From an uncultured Bacteroidales bacterium (GTDB taxonomy: Bacteria > Bacteroidota > Bacteroidia > Bacteroidales > Muribaculaceae), in assembly GCA_900539915.1 (NCBI GenBank), contig UQDU01000021.1, positions 1 through 41,541 on the forward strand: DNA of 41,541 nt, in the 5' to 3' direction. The notes under the pieces are model-generated. The model was not told the origin of the DNA. It searched no databases and worked only from the letters and a program-made list of their open reading frames with translations. The position numbers and the translations under genes are program-made. Below, in pieces: positions 8,311 to 17,100 of the stretch. Each line of letters starts with the position of its first letter. Position 1 is the first letter of the stretch.

Positions 8311-8916
8311 ATGTTCTCAGGTATAGTAGAAGAAGCCGCCACCGTCGTAGCCGCCACTCGCAATCAGGGCAATCTCAACCTGCAAATACGCAGCTCGTTT
8401 GCCGATGAACTCAAAATAGACCAGTCTGTGGCCCACAACGGCGTGTGCCTGACCGTGGTGGAACTCCATGACGACAACACATATGTAGTGACAGCCGTCC
8501 AGGAAACCCTCGACCGCTCCAACCTCGGAGACCTCCACGAGGGCGACCTCGTCAATCTGGAGCGCAGCATGCTTATGAACGGACGGCTTGACGGCCATAT
8601 CGTGCAGGGCCATGTAGATTGCACCGCCGTATGCACCGACATCCGCGAGGTCGACGGCAGCACCTACTTCCAGTTTACCTACGACATCGACCCGGCCATG
8701 GCTGCCAAAGGATATGTGACGGTAGAGAAAGGCAGTGTGACCGTCAACGGTGTATCGCTGACCGTATGCGATTCGCAGCGCGACTCATTCCGCGTGGCCA
8801 TAATCCCCTACACCATGGAGCACACCAATTTCCACGCCATCGCCCTCGGCACACGTGTCAACATCGAATTTGACATCATAGGCAAATACCTCGCCCGTCT
8901 CCAGGATTTCAAATAA
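8311..8916 (+). CDS. ribE: Riboflavin synthase (alpha chain)
   Basis: Catalyses the dismutation of two 6,7-dimethyl-8-ribityllumazine molecules into riboflavin. The 201-residue protein has the expected two tandem lumazine-binding halves. The first starts with MFSGIVEE and contains AHNGVCLTVVE (about residues 45-55) and GHIVQGHVD (about 94-102). The second contains VTVNGVSLTVCD. The family length is about 200. It stands apart from other riboflavin genes, directly after the secG hairpin, and converges on rarA with only a 12-bp gap. Confidence 0.95.
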   Translation: MFSGIVEEAATVVAATRNQGNLNLQIRSSFADELKIDQSVAHNGVCLTVVELHDDNTYVVTAVQETLDRSNLGDLHEGDLVNLERSMLMNGRLDGHIVQGHVDCTAVCTDIREVDGSTYFQFTYDIDPAMAAKGYVTVEKGSVTVNGVSLTVCDSQRDSFRVAIIPYTMEHTNFHAIALGTRVNIEFDIIGKYLARLQDFK

Positions 8917-8928
8917 CACCCGGCATCC

Positions 8929-10206
8929 TCACTCGGGGTTCCAGCGGCGGTTCTGCAGCTCGGCGGCTTTTGATTCCTGTGGATTATCGGCCGGCGTCCA
9001 GAAATGCTGGTGTCCGAGTTCGTCAGGCATGTATTGCTGGCGGCTGAAATGGCCCGGATAGTCATGCGGATAGATATAGTCACGGCCATAACCCATATCC
9101 TTCATCAGTGATGTAGGAGCGTTGCGCAGGTGCAGAGGCACAGGGAGGTTGCCGGTCTCACGCACCTTGGCGAGTGCGGCATCTATGGCCAGATATGCCG
9201 AATTGCTCTTGGGCGACGTAGCGAGATATATCGTGCACTCGGCGAGCGGTATGCGCCCTTCGGGCCACCCTATCTTCCGCAATATGTCAAATGTCGCATT
9301 AGCCAGCAGCAGAGCGTTGGGGTTAGCCAGTCCGATGTCCTCGGCGGCAAGAATCGCAAGTCGGCGTGCTATAAATTCAGGGTCCTCACCCCCCTCGACC
9401 ATCCGCGCAAGCCAGTATATTGCTGCATCCGGGTCGCTTCCGCGCACACTCTTGATAAATGCCGAGATGATGTCGTAGTGCATCTCGCCGTTTTTGTCAT
9501 AGGCGGCAGGATTTTCTTGCAGACGGTCGGTAACGGTCTTGTCGTTGATGACAATTTTCTCATTTTCGGGTGTAGACTGCTCTATCAGGTCAAGGATATT
9601 GAGCAGCTTACGCGCATCTCCTCCTGCAAATCTAAACAGGGCCGTAGTCTCCTCCACATCCACCTCGCGCTCCTTCAGCACGGAGTCATGCGCCAGCGCA
9701 TGCCGGAGCAGACGGTCGAGTTCGGCCTCTTCAAGCGGCTTGAGGGTGTAAACACGCGCCCTTGACAGCAGCGGACGTATCACCTCAAATGACGGATTCT
9801 CAGTCGTGGCCCCGATGAGAGTTATGGTGCCGTCCTCCACCGCGCCGAGCAGACTGTCCTGCTGGCTCTTGTTGAAGCGGTGGATTTCATCAATGAAAAG
9901 TATCGGACGCCCCTTGCTGAACACACTCGCCACATCCTTGCGGCATCGCTCCAGCACCTCACGCACCTCCTTCACTCCGCTTGTCACCGCCGACAGGGTG
10001 TAGAAACTGCATCCTGTGGTATTGGCTATGATACGTGCCAGCGTGGTTTTCCCCACCCCGGGAGGGCCCCAGAGGATAAACGACGAGAGCCTTCCGGTCT
10101 CTATCATACGGCGTATCACCGCATCTGGCCCCACAATGTGGGTCTGGCCTATGTAGTCATCAAGTGTGCGCGGCCTTAATCGTTCGGCCAATGGCTGGTA
10201 TATCAT
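8929..10206 (-). CDS. rarA: Replication-associated recombination protein RarA (MgsA), AAA+ ATPase
   Basis: AAA+ ATPase of 425 residues that acts at stalled replication forks. Walker A GPPGVGKT is at residues 47-54, Walker B ILFIDE at 102-107, and sensor-1 region GATTENPSF near 132-140. The N-terminal RPRTLDDYIGQTHIVG and the C-terminal MgsA domain (NAPTSLMKDMGYGRDYIYPHDYPGHFSRQQYMP, containing the usual YxYPHD) complete the family pattern. It is a single gene on the minus strand, converging on ribE. The upstream region has a -7 promoter match. Confidence 0.95.
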   Translation of the reverse strand: MIYQPLAERLRPRTLDDYIGQTHIVGPDAVIRRMIETGRLSSFILWGPPGVGKTTLARIIANTTGCSFYTLSAVTSGVKEVREVLERCRKDVASVFSKGRPILFIDEIHRFNKSQQDSLLGAVEDGTITLIGATTENPSFEVIRPLLSRARVYTLKPLEEAELDRLLRHALAHDSVLKEREVDVEETTALFRFAGGDARKLLNILDLIEQSTPENEKIVINDKTVTDRLQENPAAYDKNGEMHYDIISAFIKSVRGSDPDAAIYWLARMVEGGEDPEFIARRLAILAAEDIGLANPNALLLANATFDILRKIGWPEGRIPLAECTIYLATSPKSNSAYLAIDAALAKVRETGNLPVPLHLRNAPTSLMKDMGYGRDYIYPHDYPGHFSRQQYMPDELGHQHFWTPADNPQESKAAELQNRRWNPE

Positions 10207-10240
10207 AGCTCTGTGATATGGTGCTGATTGTTGTGTATTA

Positions 10241-10248
10241 CAAATTTA
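10241..10248 (-). promoter_or_regulatory. -7 promoter element for rarA
   Basis: On the minus strand this reads TAAATTTG, a full match to TAnnTTTG. It would start transcription about 28 bases before the rarA ATG. No convincing -33 element was found at the usual spacing. The plus-strand side of this 196-bp divergent region has no equally clear promoter. Confidence 0.45.
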
Positions 10249-10402
10249 ACAAAATCATGCTGATAAGCGGATTTAAGCCGGTGTTAATAGATTATAAAAT
10301 CCCGAATCCGTTTTTGATTTTTATTTAACTTTACATCTGACTCATTTGTTAATAATACAAAAGTCACATACACGTTGATATTAACTTAAAAAACATAACG
10401 AT

Positions 10403-10618
10403 ATGAGCAATCAAGGTTCCAACGGGCTGTTAAGAGCCATCTTCGGTATTATAATGATAATCATCTACGTAGGCATGGGAGTATTGATTCTGTGCGGCAC
10501 ATTCGGATGGTTCTCCGGTTCATGGATATGGCTGCGCTGGACTGCCGGCATCCTCCTGGTGCTCTACGGCCTTTGGCGAGCCTACCGTCAGTTTGCCGGC
10601 GTGGACTCTCCGGTCTGA
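10403..10618 (+). CDS. Small two-helix membrane protein, unknown function
   Basis: A 71-residue protein with two strongly hydrophobic segments (about residues 10-32 and 41-58) and short polar ends; no family was recognised. It begins 196 bp after the divergent rarA start and ends 37 bp before the PstS-like gene, so it probably shares a transcript with it. Base composition and codon use look like the neighbouring genes, and the hydrophobic pattern makes it unlikely to be a chance ORF. A role in the inner membrane is all that can be said. Confidence 0.65.
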   Translation: MSNQGSNGLLRAIFGIIMIIIYVGMGVLILCGTFGWFSGSWIWLRWTAGILLVLYGLWRAYRQFAGVDSPV

Positions 10619-10655
10619 CATATATCCTAACCACCACTAAAAACAGCCATCTGCA

Positions 10656-11633
10656 ATGAACATAATCAAGCATTCAATCATAGCTATGGCCGCAGCTGCG
10701 GCCATAGCTCCTGTATTGACATCATGCGATAAGAAAGCTGCCACCACATCCACTTCGGGGCTCGGCTCCATAGTGTGCGATGCCAGTTTTGAAAACATCA
10801 TGTCACAGGAGATAGATGTCTACGAATACATCTATCCCAAAGCCAGCATAATACCCTATTACGTCGACGAGCGTTCGGCGGTGGACTCCCTGCTTGACCT
10901 CAAGACCAAAGCCATCGTCATCACCCGGCGGCTGACCCAGCAGGAGAAGGATTATCTTAAAAGCAAAAAGAAAAACGTGCGCGAAAGCCGCATAGCTGTT
11001 GACGCCATAGCACTGATTGTCAACCCGGCCAACACGGTGTCTGTGCTTTCAAAGAAAGAGATAGCGCAGATACTCTCGGGCCAGCTGCGCCGCTGGGACG
11101 AAGTAGAGCCGAGCAAGCTCGGCGACATCGAGGTGGTCTTTGACCATCAAGGCTCAAGCACCGTGCAGTACATGAAGGACTCGCTGCTCAACGGCGGCGA
11201 ATTCGGTCCCAATGTCTATGCCCAGAAGACCAACGCCGATGTGTTCAAAGCCGTAGCTGCCAACAAAAACGCCATAGGCATCATAGGCGTGAGCTGGATA
11301 AGCAGCGACCTCCGCGAGCGTGAATACACCCGTGAGGAACTTGCCGCAGCAAGCAGCAAGAGCGACACCACCACCATAGAGTTTGACCCGCGCATCAAGG
11401 TACTCAAAGTCCGCGGCAACGACGAAGTCACAGCCTACAAGCCCTACCAGGCATACATCTATGACGGCAGCTATCCGCTCTTCCGCTCGGTGTATATGAT
11501 CAACACCGCCGCCGGAGGCACCGTGGTTCAGGGCTTCTACAGCTTTGTCACCTCCTTCCAGGGACAGAAACTGATCCAGATGACCGGCATACTCCCGGGG
11601 ACTCTCTCGCCGCGCATGGTAAGCCTCGAATAG
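10656..11633 (+). CDS. PstS-like substrate-binding lipoprotein
   Basis: A 325-residue periplasmic binding protein of the PstS-like type. The signal peptide ends in VLTSC with the lipidated Cys at residue 24. Family features include the KEIAQILSGQLRRWDEV segment (about 130-146), the GSSTVQYMKDSLL segment and the C-terminal YPLFRSVYMIN followed by GFYSFVTSFQGQKLI. The classical phosphate transporter genes pstC, pstA and pstB are absent, so phosphate transport cannot be assumed. Similar PstS-like proteins in Bacteroidales sit beside TPR and TonB/ExbB genes; here only the TPR gene follows. The signal-peptide codons contain a 28-bp perfect palindrome (10682-10709). Confidence 0.82.
   Translation: MNIIKHSIIAMAAAAAIAPVLTSCDKKAATTSTSGLGSIVCDASFENIMSQEIDVYEYIYPKASIIPYYVDERSAVDSLLDLKTKAIVITRRLTQQEKDYLKSKKKNVRESRIAVDAIALIVNPANTVSVLSKKEIAQILSGQLRRWDEVEPSKLGDIEVVFDHQGSSTVQYMKDSLLNGGEFGPNVYAQKTNADVFKAVAANKNAIGIIGVSWISSDLREREYTREELAAASSKSDTTTIEFDPRIKVLKVRGNDEVTAYKPYQAYIYDGSYPLFRSVYMINTAAGGTVVQGFYSFVTSFQGQKLIQMTGILPGTLSPRMVSLE
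10682..10709. repeat. 28-bp perfect palindrome inside the PstS-like coding start
   Basis: The half-site AGCTATGGCCGCAG is followed at once by its reverse complement. It covers codons 10-18 (an Ala-Met-Ala-rich stretch) of the PstS-like gene. In RNA it could fold into a tight hairpin 26 bases after the start codon. Confidence 0.8.
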
Positions 11634-11652
11634 AGCTGCCTTTTATCCCATA

Positions 11653-11703
11653 AAGACCCAAAATTGGTTTAATTTCTCTGAAATTTCCACAATTTTGGGT
11701 CTT
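11653..11703 (+). terminator. Long hairpin after the PstS-like gene
   Basis: Outer arms AAGACCCAAAATT (11653-11665) and its complement (11691-11703) pair perfectly over 13 bp. The loop between them holds a second small stem (AATTTC/GAAATT). It lies 20 bp after the PstS-like stop codon. It is probably a terminator or a transcript-processing signal between this gene and the TPR gene; there is no T-run directly after it on the plus strand. Confidence 0.55.
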
Positions 11704-11812
11704 AGTCATGTTTATTACAAAGAAAATGCGTAATTTTAAAGTCAATAACTGAATCAATACGGTTAAACAATCTCAACAATACAAACCTCAAAAAAATTAA
11801 CCTGAACAGGAC

Positions 11813-13435
11813 ATGAAAAGAACATTCCTTTTCTCAGCACTCGCAGCATCAATGCTCGGTGCCATGGCCCAAGGCGGCTATCAGGACGGTATCGACTACT
11901 TCAAGGCCGATTATCCCGAAGAAGCTGCTATCATTCTTACCAAAACCATCAACGACTCCTCTGCCGACAAAGCCCTCTCCTACTACTATCTCGGAGCGAT
12001 CGACCTGCGCAAAAACGACAAGGCCGCAGCCCTGGCTAACTTTGACAAGGGTATCGCAGCCAACCCCCAGTGCGGCTACAACTATATCGGCAAAGGTCAG
12101 ATAGAGCTCCTCAACGGAAACGAGTCAGCCGCCGAAAAACTTTTCAAGCAGGGCATTTCCTCTGACAAGAAGGAGAAAGGCGCACTCTGCGCAGCCGTGG
12201 CTCGTGCATATTTCAATGTCAACCCCATCAAATATGCCAAGAAGATAGAGAAATACATCGCTGACGGCGACAAGGCCAGCAAATTCAAGGAGAGCGACCT
12301 TTTCGTGCTCCGTGGCGACATGGTGGTCAACAACGCGGGCGAATCAGCCGGCCAGTATGAGACAGCCATCGTGACCGATGAGGAAGTAGGTGCTCCCGTC
12401 AGCCCCGAAGCCTATGTGAAGTATGCACGTGTATATTTCCACGTAAACCCCGAGTACGCCATCAACAAGCTCATTGAGCTTAACAAGAAGCTCCCCAACT
12501 CGGCTCTTGCACAGCGCGAACTCGCCGAGAAATACTATGACAACAACCAGCTCACCCTTGCCGCCGAGCAGTATGGCAAATACATGAGCAACCCCAACCA
12601 CTTCGAGCGTGACGAGCAGCGTTACAGCGGTCTGCTTTTCTTCGGCAAGAAATATGCCAAGTCTCTTGAAATTGCAGAGAAGGTGCTCGCCAAGAATCCT
12701 GACAACTTCTACATGCAGCGCATGGTTATGTACAACCTCTATGAGCTGAAATGCTACGATAAAGCCGAGGCTGCCGCAAAGAAATTCTTCGCAATGGTGC
12801 CCAAAGACCAGATCCAGCCCAAGGACTACGAATATGAGGGCGACATCCTGATGGAACTCAAGCAGTATGAGGCAGCTGTCGAGGCCTACAAGCAGTGCGA
12901 GACAGCATTCCCCGACCGCACCGACATACTTGACGAACTCGCAGCCGCCTACAACAGCGCATCGCAATTTGAACTCGCAGCCAAGACCATGCAGCGTTTC
13001 ATCGACACCGGCGACCGTTCACTCAACGACCTCTGGGACTGCGCCGACTACTACAAGAACTGGGGTCTCAGCCTCCCCGAAGGCTCTGAAGAACGTGCCG
13101 CCGCCGCTGCTGCCGGCATCAAGGTCATCGACCAGGCCATCGAGCGTCAGCCCAAGGCCGGCCAGCTCTACCGCACCAAGTCACAGCTCTTCCAGGTAGG
13201 CAACGCCACCCCCAACATGGAAGCAGCCGACGCCTACAAGAAGATGATCGAGTGCTATGAGGCAGCCGGTGAGAAAGAAAAACGCCAGGCTCAAATCGTA
13301 TCAGGCCTGATGTACATCGGTTCTTACTACGCTGCCAACAAGGACATGGAATCAGCCCGCAGCTACTATCAGCAGGCTCTTGACCTCGACCCCTCTAATG
13401 AAGGACTCGCCAAATATATCCAGACACTCAAATAA
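11813..13435 (+). CDS. Secreted tetratricopeptide repeat protein
   Basis: A 540-residue protein with a signal peptide (MKRTFLFSALAASMLGAMAQ) followed by a chain of TPR helix pairs along almost the whole length. Examples are KALSYYYLGAIDLRKNDKAAALANFDKGI (about residues 53-81), NELYELK...AEAAAKKFF in the middle, and SARSYYQQALDLDPSNEGLAKYI near the end. TPR proteins are protein-protein scaffolds; a periplasmic or outer-membrane role is likely from the signal peptide. It follows the PstS-like gene after a 179-bp gap with a hairpin, and that gene pairing recurs in Bacteroidales. The partner protein is unknown. Confidence 0.85.
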   Translation: MKRTFLFSALAASMLGAMAQGGYQDGIDYFKADYPEEAAIILTKTINDSSADKALSYYYLGAIDLRKNDKAAALANFDKGIAANPQCGYNYIGKGQIELLNGNESAAEKLFKQGISSDKKEKGALCAAVARAYFNVNPIKYAKKIEKYIADGDKASKFKESDLFVLRGDMVVNNAGESAGQYETAIVTDEEVGAPVSPEAYVKYARVYFHVNPEYAINKLIELNKKLPNSALAQRELAEKYYDNNQLTLAAEQYGKYMSNPNHFERDEQRYSGLLFFGKKYAKSLEIAEKVLAKNPDNFYMQRMVMYNLYELKCYDKAEAAAKKFFAMVPKDQIQPKDYEYEGDILMELKQYEAAVEAYKQCETAFPDRTDILDELAAAYNSASQFELAAKTMQRFIDTGDRSLNDLWDCADYYKNWGLSLPEGSEERAAAAAAGIKVIDQAIERQPKAGQLYRTKSQLFQVGNATPNMEAADAYKKMIECYEAAGEKEKRQAQIVSGLMYIGSYYAANKDMESARSYYQQALDLDPSNEGLAKYIQTLK

Positions 13436-13473
13436 AACGTATACGGGACAGACCATCCCGCATACCTGACACT

Positions 13474-13523
13474 CACACGCACGCTCCGCCGGGACTCACT
13501 GACCTGACGGAGCGTTCGGTGTG
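13474..13523 (+). terminator. Hairpin after the TPR gene
   Basis: The arms at about 13474-13488 and 13508-13523 pair with a perfect core ACGCTCCG/CGGAGCGT plus a mostly paired outer part. A second weaker hairpin (about 13439-13465, CGGGA/TCCCG core) precedes it. Together they likely end the TPR transcript before ruvA. Confidence 0.6.
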
Positions 13524-13540
13524 ATTATACCCAACAACCA

Positions 13541-14122
13541 ATGATAGAATACATCAAGGGTACAATAGCCCAGTTGACCCCCACCTACATAGTCATAGAG
13601 ACGGCCGGAATAGGCTACGGGATAGAAATTTCGGTTAGCACATTCGACAGTCTGCAAGGTAAGGAATCGGCCCGTATATTCATCCATGAAGTCATCCGCG
13701 AAGACGCACATCTGCTCTTTGGCTTCGGGTCGTCAAAAGAGCGCGAACTGTTCAGACTGCTTATCGGAGTCAGCGGTGTCGGAGCCAACACCGCACGCAC
13801 GGTGCTTTCGGCTCTGCCGCCCTCTTCGCTTGAAGCCGCGATATCGCAGGGCGATGTCACGACACTCAAAAGCGTCAAAGGCGTTGGAGCCAAGACGGCC
13901 GAAAGAATCATAGTGGACCTCCGCGACAAAATAAAACCAGGTGACGACACGTTATTAAATGTAGGTGGAAAACGCGACGAAACGTTTGAGGAAGCTCTCG
14001 CAGCCCTGGTCATGCTCGGTTTCCAGCGACAGGCCTCACTCAAAGCGTTGAAGAAAATCTACGATGCCGATCCGCTCACCTCTGCCGAAAAAGCCATCAA
14101 GAAGGCTCTTTCGATGATGTAA
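13541..14122 (+). CDS. ruvA: Holliday junction branch migration protein RuvA
   Basis: The DNA-binding subunit of the RuvAB branch-migration motor. The 193-residue protein starts MIEYIKGTIAQLTPTYIVIETAGIGYGIEIS (the OB-fold domain). It then has two helix-hairpin-helix motifs (LLIGVSGVGANTARTVLSAL, about residues 71-90, and LKSVKGVGAKTAERIIVDL, about 109-127) and the small C-terminal domain (EALAALVMLGF...AEKAIKKALSMM). The length is normal. It is the first gene of a long run with sprA (28-bp gap); ruvA next to sprA/sov is a familiar Bacteroidota arrangement. Confidence 0.96.
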   Translation: MIEYIKGTIAQLTPTYIVIETAGIGYGIEISVSTFDSLQGKESARIFIHEVIREDAHLLFGFGSSKERELFRLLIGVSGVGANTARTVLSALPPSSLEAAISQGDVTTLKSVKGVGAKTAERIIVDLRDKIKPGDDTLLNVGGKRDETFEEALAALVMLGFQRQASLKALKKIYDADPLTSAEKAIKKALSMM

Positions 14123-14150
14123 TCTGCTATCTCCCAGCTCACCCACTGAA

Positions 14151-17100
14151 GTGAATTCACCACACTCCCGATATAAACATATCTCCAGCCTCTGCATCGC
14201 CGCCGCAATCATAGCGGTGGCCGGACTGGTCATGCCATCGAGAGCGCAATACCGGCAGAGTTCACTATCAGCGCCTCCCCCTCCTCCCGTCCCAGTCAGC
14301 AACCCTCTGATGCAGACAGCCGACTCGCTGATGACCCCGTTTCCGGTGGGTTACACCGTTCCACCTGACGTGGACTATCTGCTCAATCAGGAATTTGCCG
14401 CCGACCTCGCCACCCCCTCCAACATCACCACCACTCCCGAGTATGACCCCGTGACAGGAGTCTACGTGGTGCGGACTCGCGTCGGCGACATGGAGGTAGC
14501 CACCCCCTTCATCCTGACCCCACAGCAATACAATGACTGGCAGATGCGCCAGTCCATGCTCGACTACTACCGCCAGCGCAACGCCGAGGAACTTGACGAG
14601 TCAAAGAAGCATCCGTTTAACATCTTTGACATGAATTTCGCACTCGGACCGCTTGAAAAGATATTCGGCCCGGGCGGTGTCAACCTCAAGCTCAACGGCA
14701 ACATGCAGATCAACATGGGAATCTCAAGCCAGTACAACGGCGACCCGTCGCGAAGCAAACGCCACCAGCGCACCACCAGATTTGACTTTGACCAGAAGAT
14801 ACAGGCCACCGTCAACGCCACTGTCGGCAATCGTATGTCATTCAACATGTCATACAACACCGATGCCACCTTCGATTTCGACTCCAAGAACCTCAAACTG
14901 GCCTATAAAGGCGAAGAGGACGACATAGTCAAAGAGATAGAGGCCGGTAACGTCAGCATGACCACCGGCGGTACGCTGATACGCGGAGCCACAGCCCTCT
15001 TCGGTCTCAAGACGAAACTGCAATTCGGCAAACTCACCGCCACAGCCCTCGTAGCCCAGCAAAACTCCGCCTCAAAGAGCGTATCGACCGAAGGCGGCGC
15101 ACAGACCACCGAGTTTCTGGTCAAAGCCCACGACTATGATTCCGACCGTCACTATTTCCTCGGCCTGTATTTCTACGACCACTATAACGAATTTGCGGCC
15201 AACCTGCCTCTCACCACATCAGGCGTGGAAATCAACAACGTGGAGATATGGGTCACAAACCGCACAGGCAACTACAACAACTCGCGTGACATCATAGCCT
15301 TCACCGACCTTGGCGAAAGCGTGGCATCCAACCTGCAAAACCCCACACAGGTCCACATCACCGGGGGCAACGAAGGCAAACGCCCCAGCAACAACAACAA
15401 CGACCTCTATGCCTCAGTCAAGGATATAGAGAACTTCAACGGTGCCGAACAGGTCCTCTCGGCACGCGGACTCGTCTCTGGCAACGACTACATGAAAGTC
15501 GAGAAAGCGCGTCTGCTGTCATCGGGAGAATACACGGTCAACAAGCAGCTCGGCTACATATCGCTGCGCTCGCAGCTACGTGACGAGGTGCTCGGCATCT
15601 CCTACGAATACACCTACAACGGCACCACCTACTACGTGGGCACCATGTCAAGTTCGGTCAAAGAGACCGAGCGGCCACTGATGGTCAAGATGCTGAAAAG
15701 CGTGCAGTCCAATGCCGATATGAAGACATGGAAGCTGATGATGCGTAACGTCTATAACACCGGCGGCTACTCACTCGTGCGTGACCACTTCAAACTCGAT
15801 GTGAAGTTTCTCAACCAGGCCAACGGCAACGTGGAGCAGATATACCTGCCTCTGTCAGGGACACTCGGACAGACACCTCTGCTACAGATACTCGGTCTCG
15901 ACCGCCTCAACACCACCAACCAGAGCCCGTCTGACGGATTTTTCGACTGGCTTGACGGCTACACCGTGCTTCCGCAGACAGGCCGCATCATATTCCCGGT
16001 GACAGAGCCGTTTGGCGAATATCTTGCCGAACAGATAACACGCAGCGGATTCTCACGCGCCGAAGCTGACAAATACTGCTACTATGACCTCTACACCAAG
16101 CTCCAGAGCGAAAACATAGAGACCGAGAACTCCAATGTGTTCACCCTCCAGGGACGCATGCAGGCCGCTACAGGCAATACCATCCGCCTCAATGCCACCA
16201 ATGTGCCCCGAGGCTCGGTAGTGGTGACCGCCGGAGGCACACGGCTTATCGAGAATACCGACTATACCGTAGACTACTCCATGGGGCTGGTGACCATCCT
16301 CAACCAGAGTATCATCGACTCGGGACAGAATATCTCCGTCAGTCTTGAAGACCAGGGCATGAACATGCTCCAGAAACGTACACTCCTCGGCCTTGACCTG
16401 CAATACAAGTTCAACCGCGACTTCTCAGTCGGGGCTACCGTGATGCACTACTCCGAGAAGACACAGCGTCAGAAAATCTCCATCACCGACAATGTGGTCA
16501 ACAATACCATATGGGGATTCAACTTCGACTACAACACGCGCTTCAACTGGCTCACGTCGCTCCTCAACAAGATTCCGACCGTCAACGCAACCCAGCCCTC
16601 TACACTCAACCTCAAGGGCGAGTTTGCCCAGATCATACCGCACACCGTCAAAAGCGGCAACAACAGCGGAAGCGTATATATCGATGACTTCGACACATCA
16701 TCGAGCGCATTGTCACTTGCCTATCCCTCGGCATGGCAGATAGGCAGCGCACCCTATGAACGCACCATTGCAGATGAGACAGGCAATGTCCCCTCGGACC
16801 TTGAAACCGGTTTCCGGCGCGGAATGCTCAACTGGAACATCATCGACCAGCTCTTTATCAATGAGCGCACCAGCGGTGCTCCGCGCAATATCTCCGGCAA
16901 TAAGGTCATACTCGAGAACCCGTATGTCCGACAGATCAAGAAGCTGGAACTATTCCCCGGAAGTGCCGATTACGTCAATGACATCGACTATATCAACACC
17001 TTCAACTTCTCATTCTACCCCCTCGAGCGCGGCCCTTATAATGTCAACCCCGACTATTACCGGCCTGACGTGCTCGGATTCCGCAACAACCCTGTGACGC

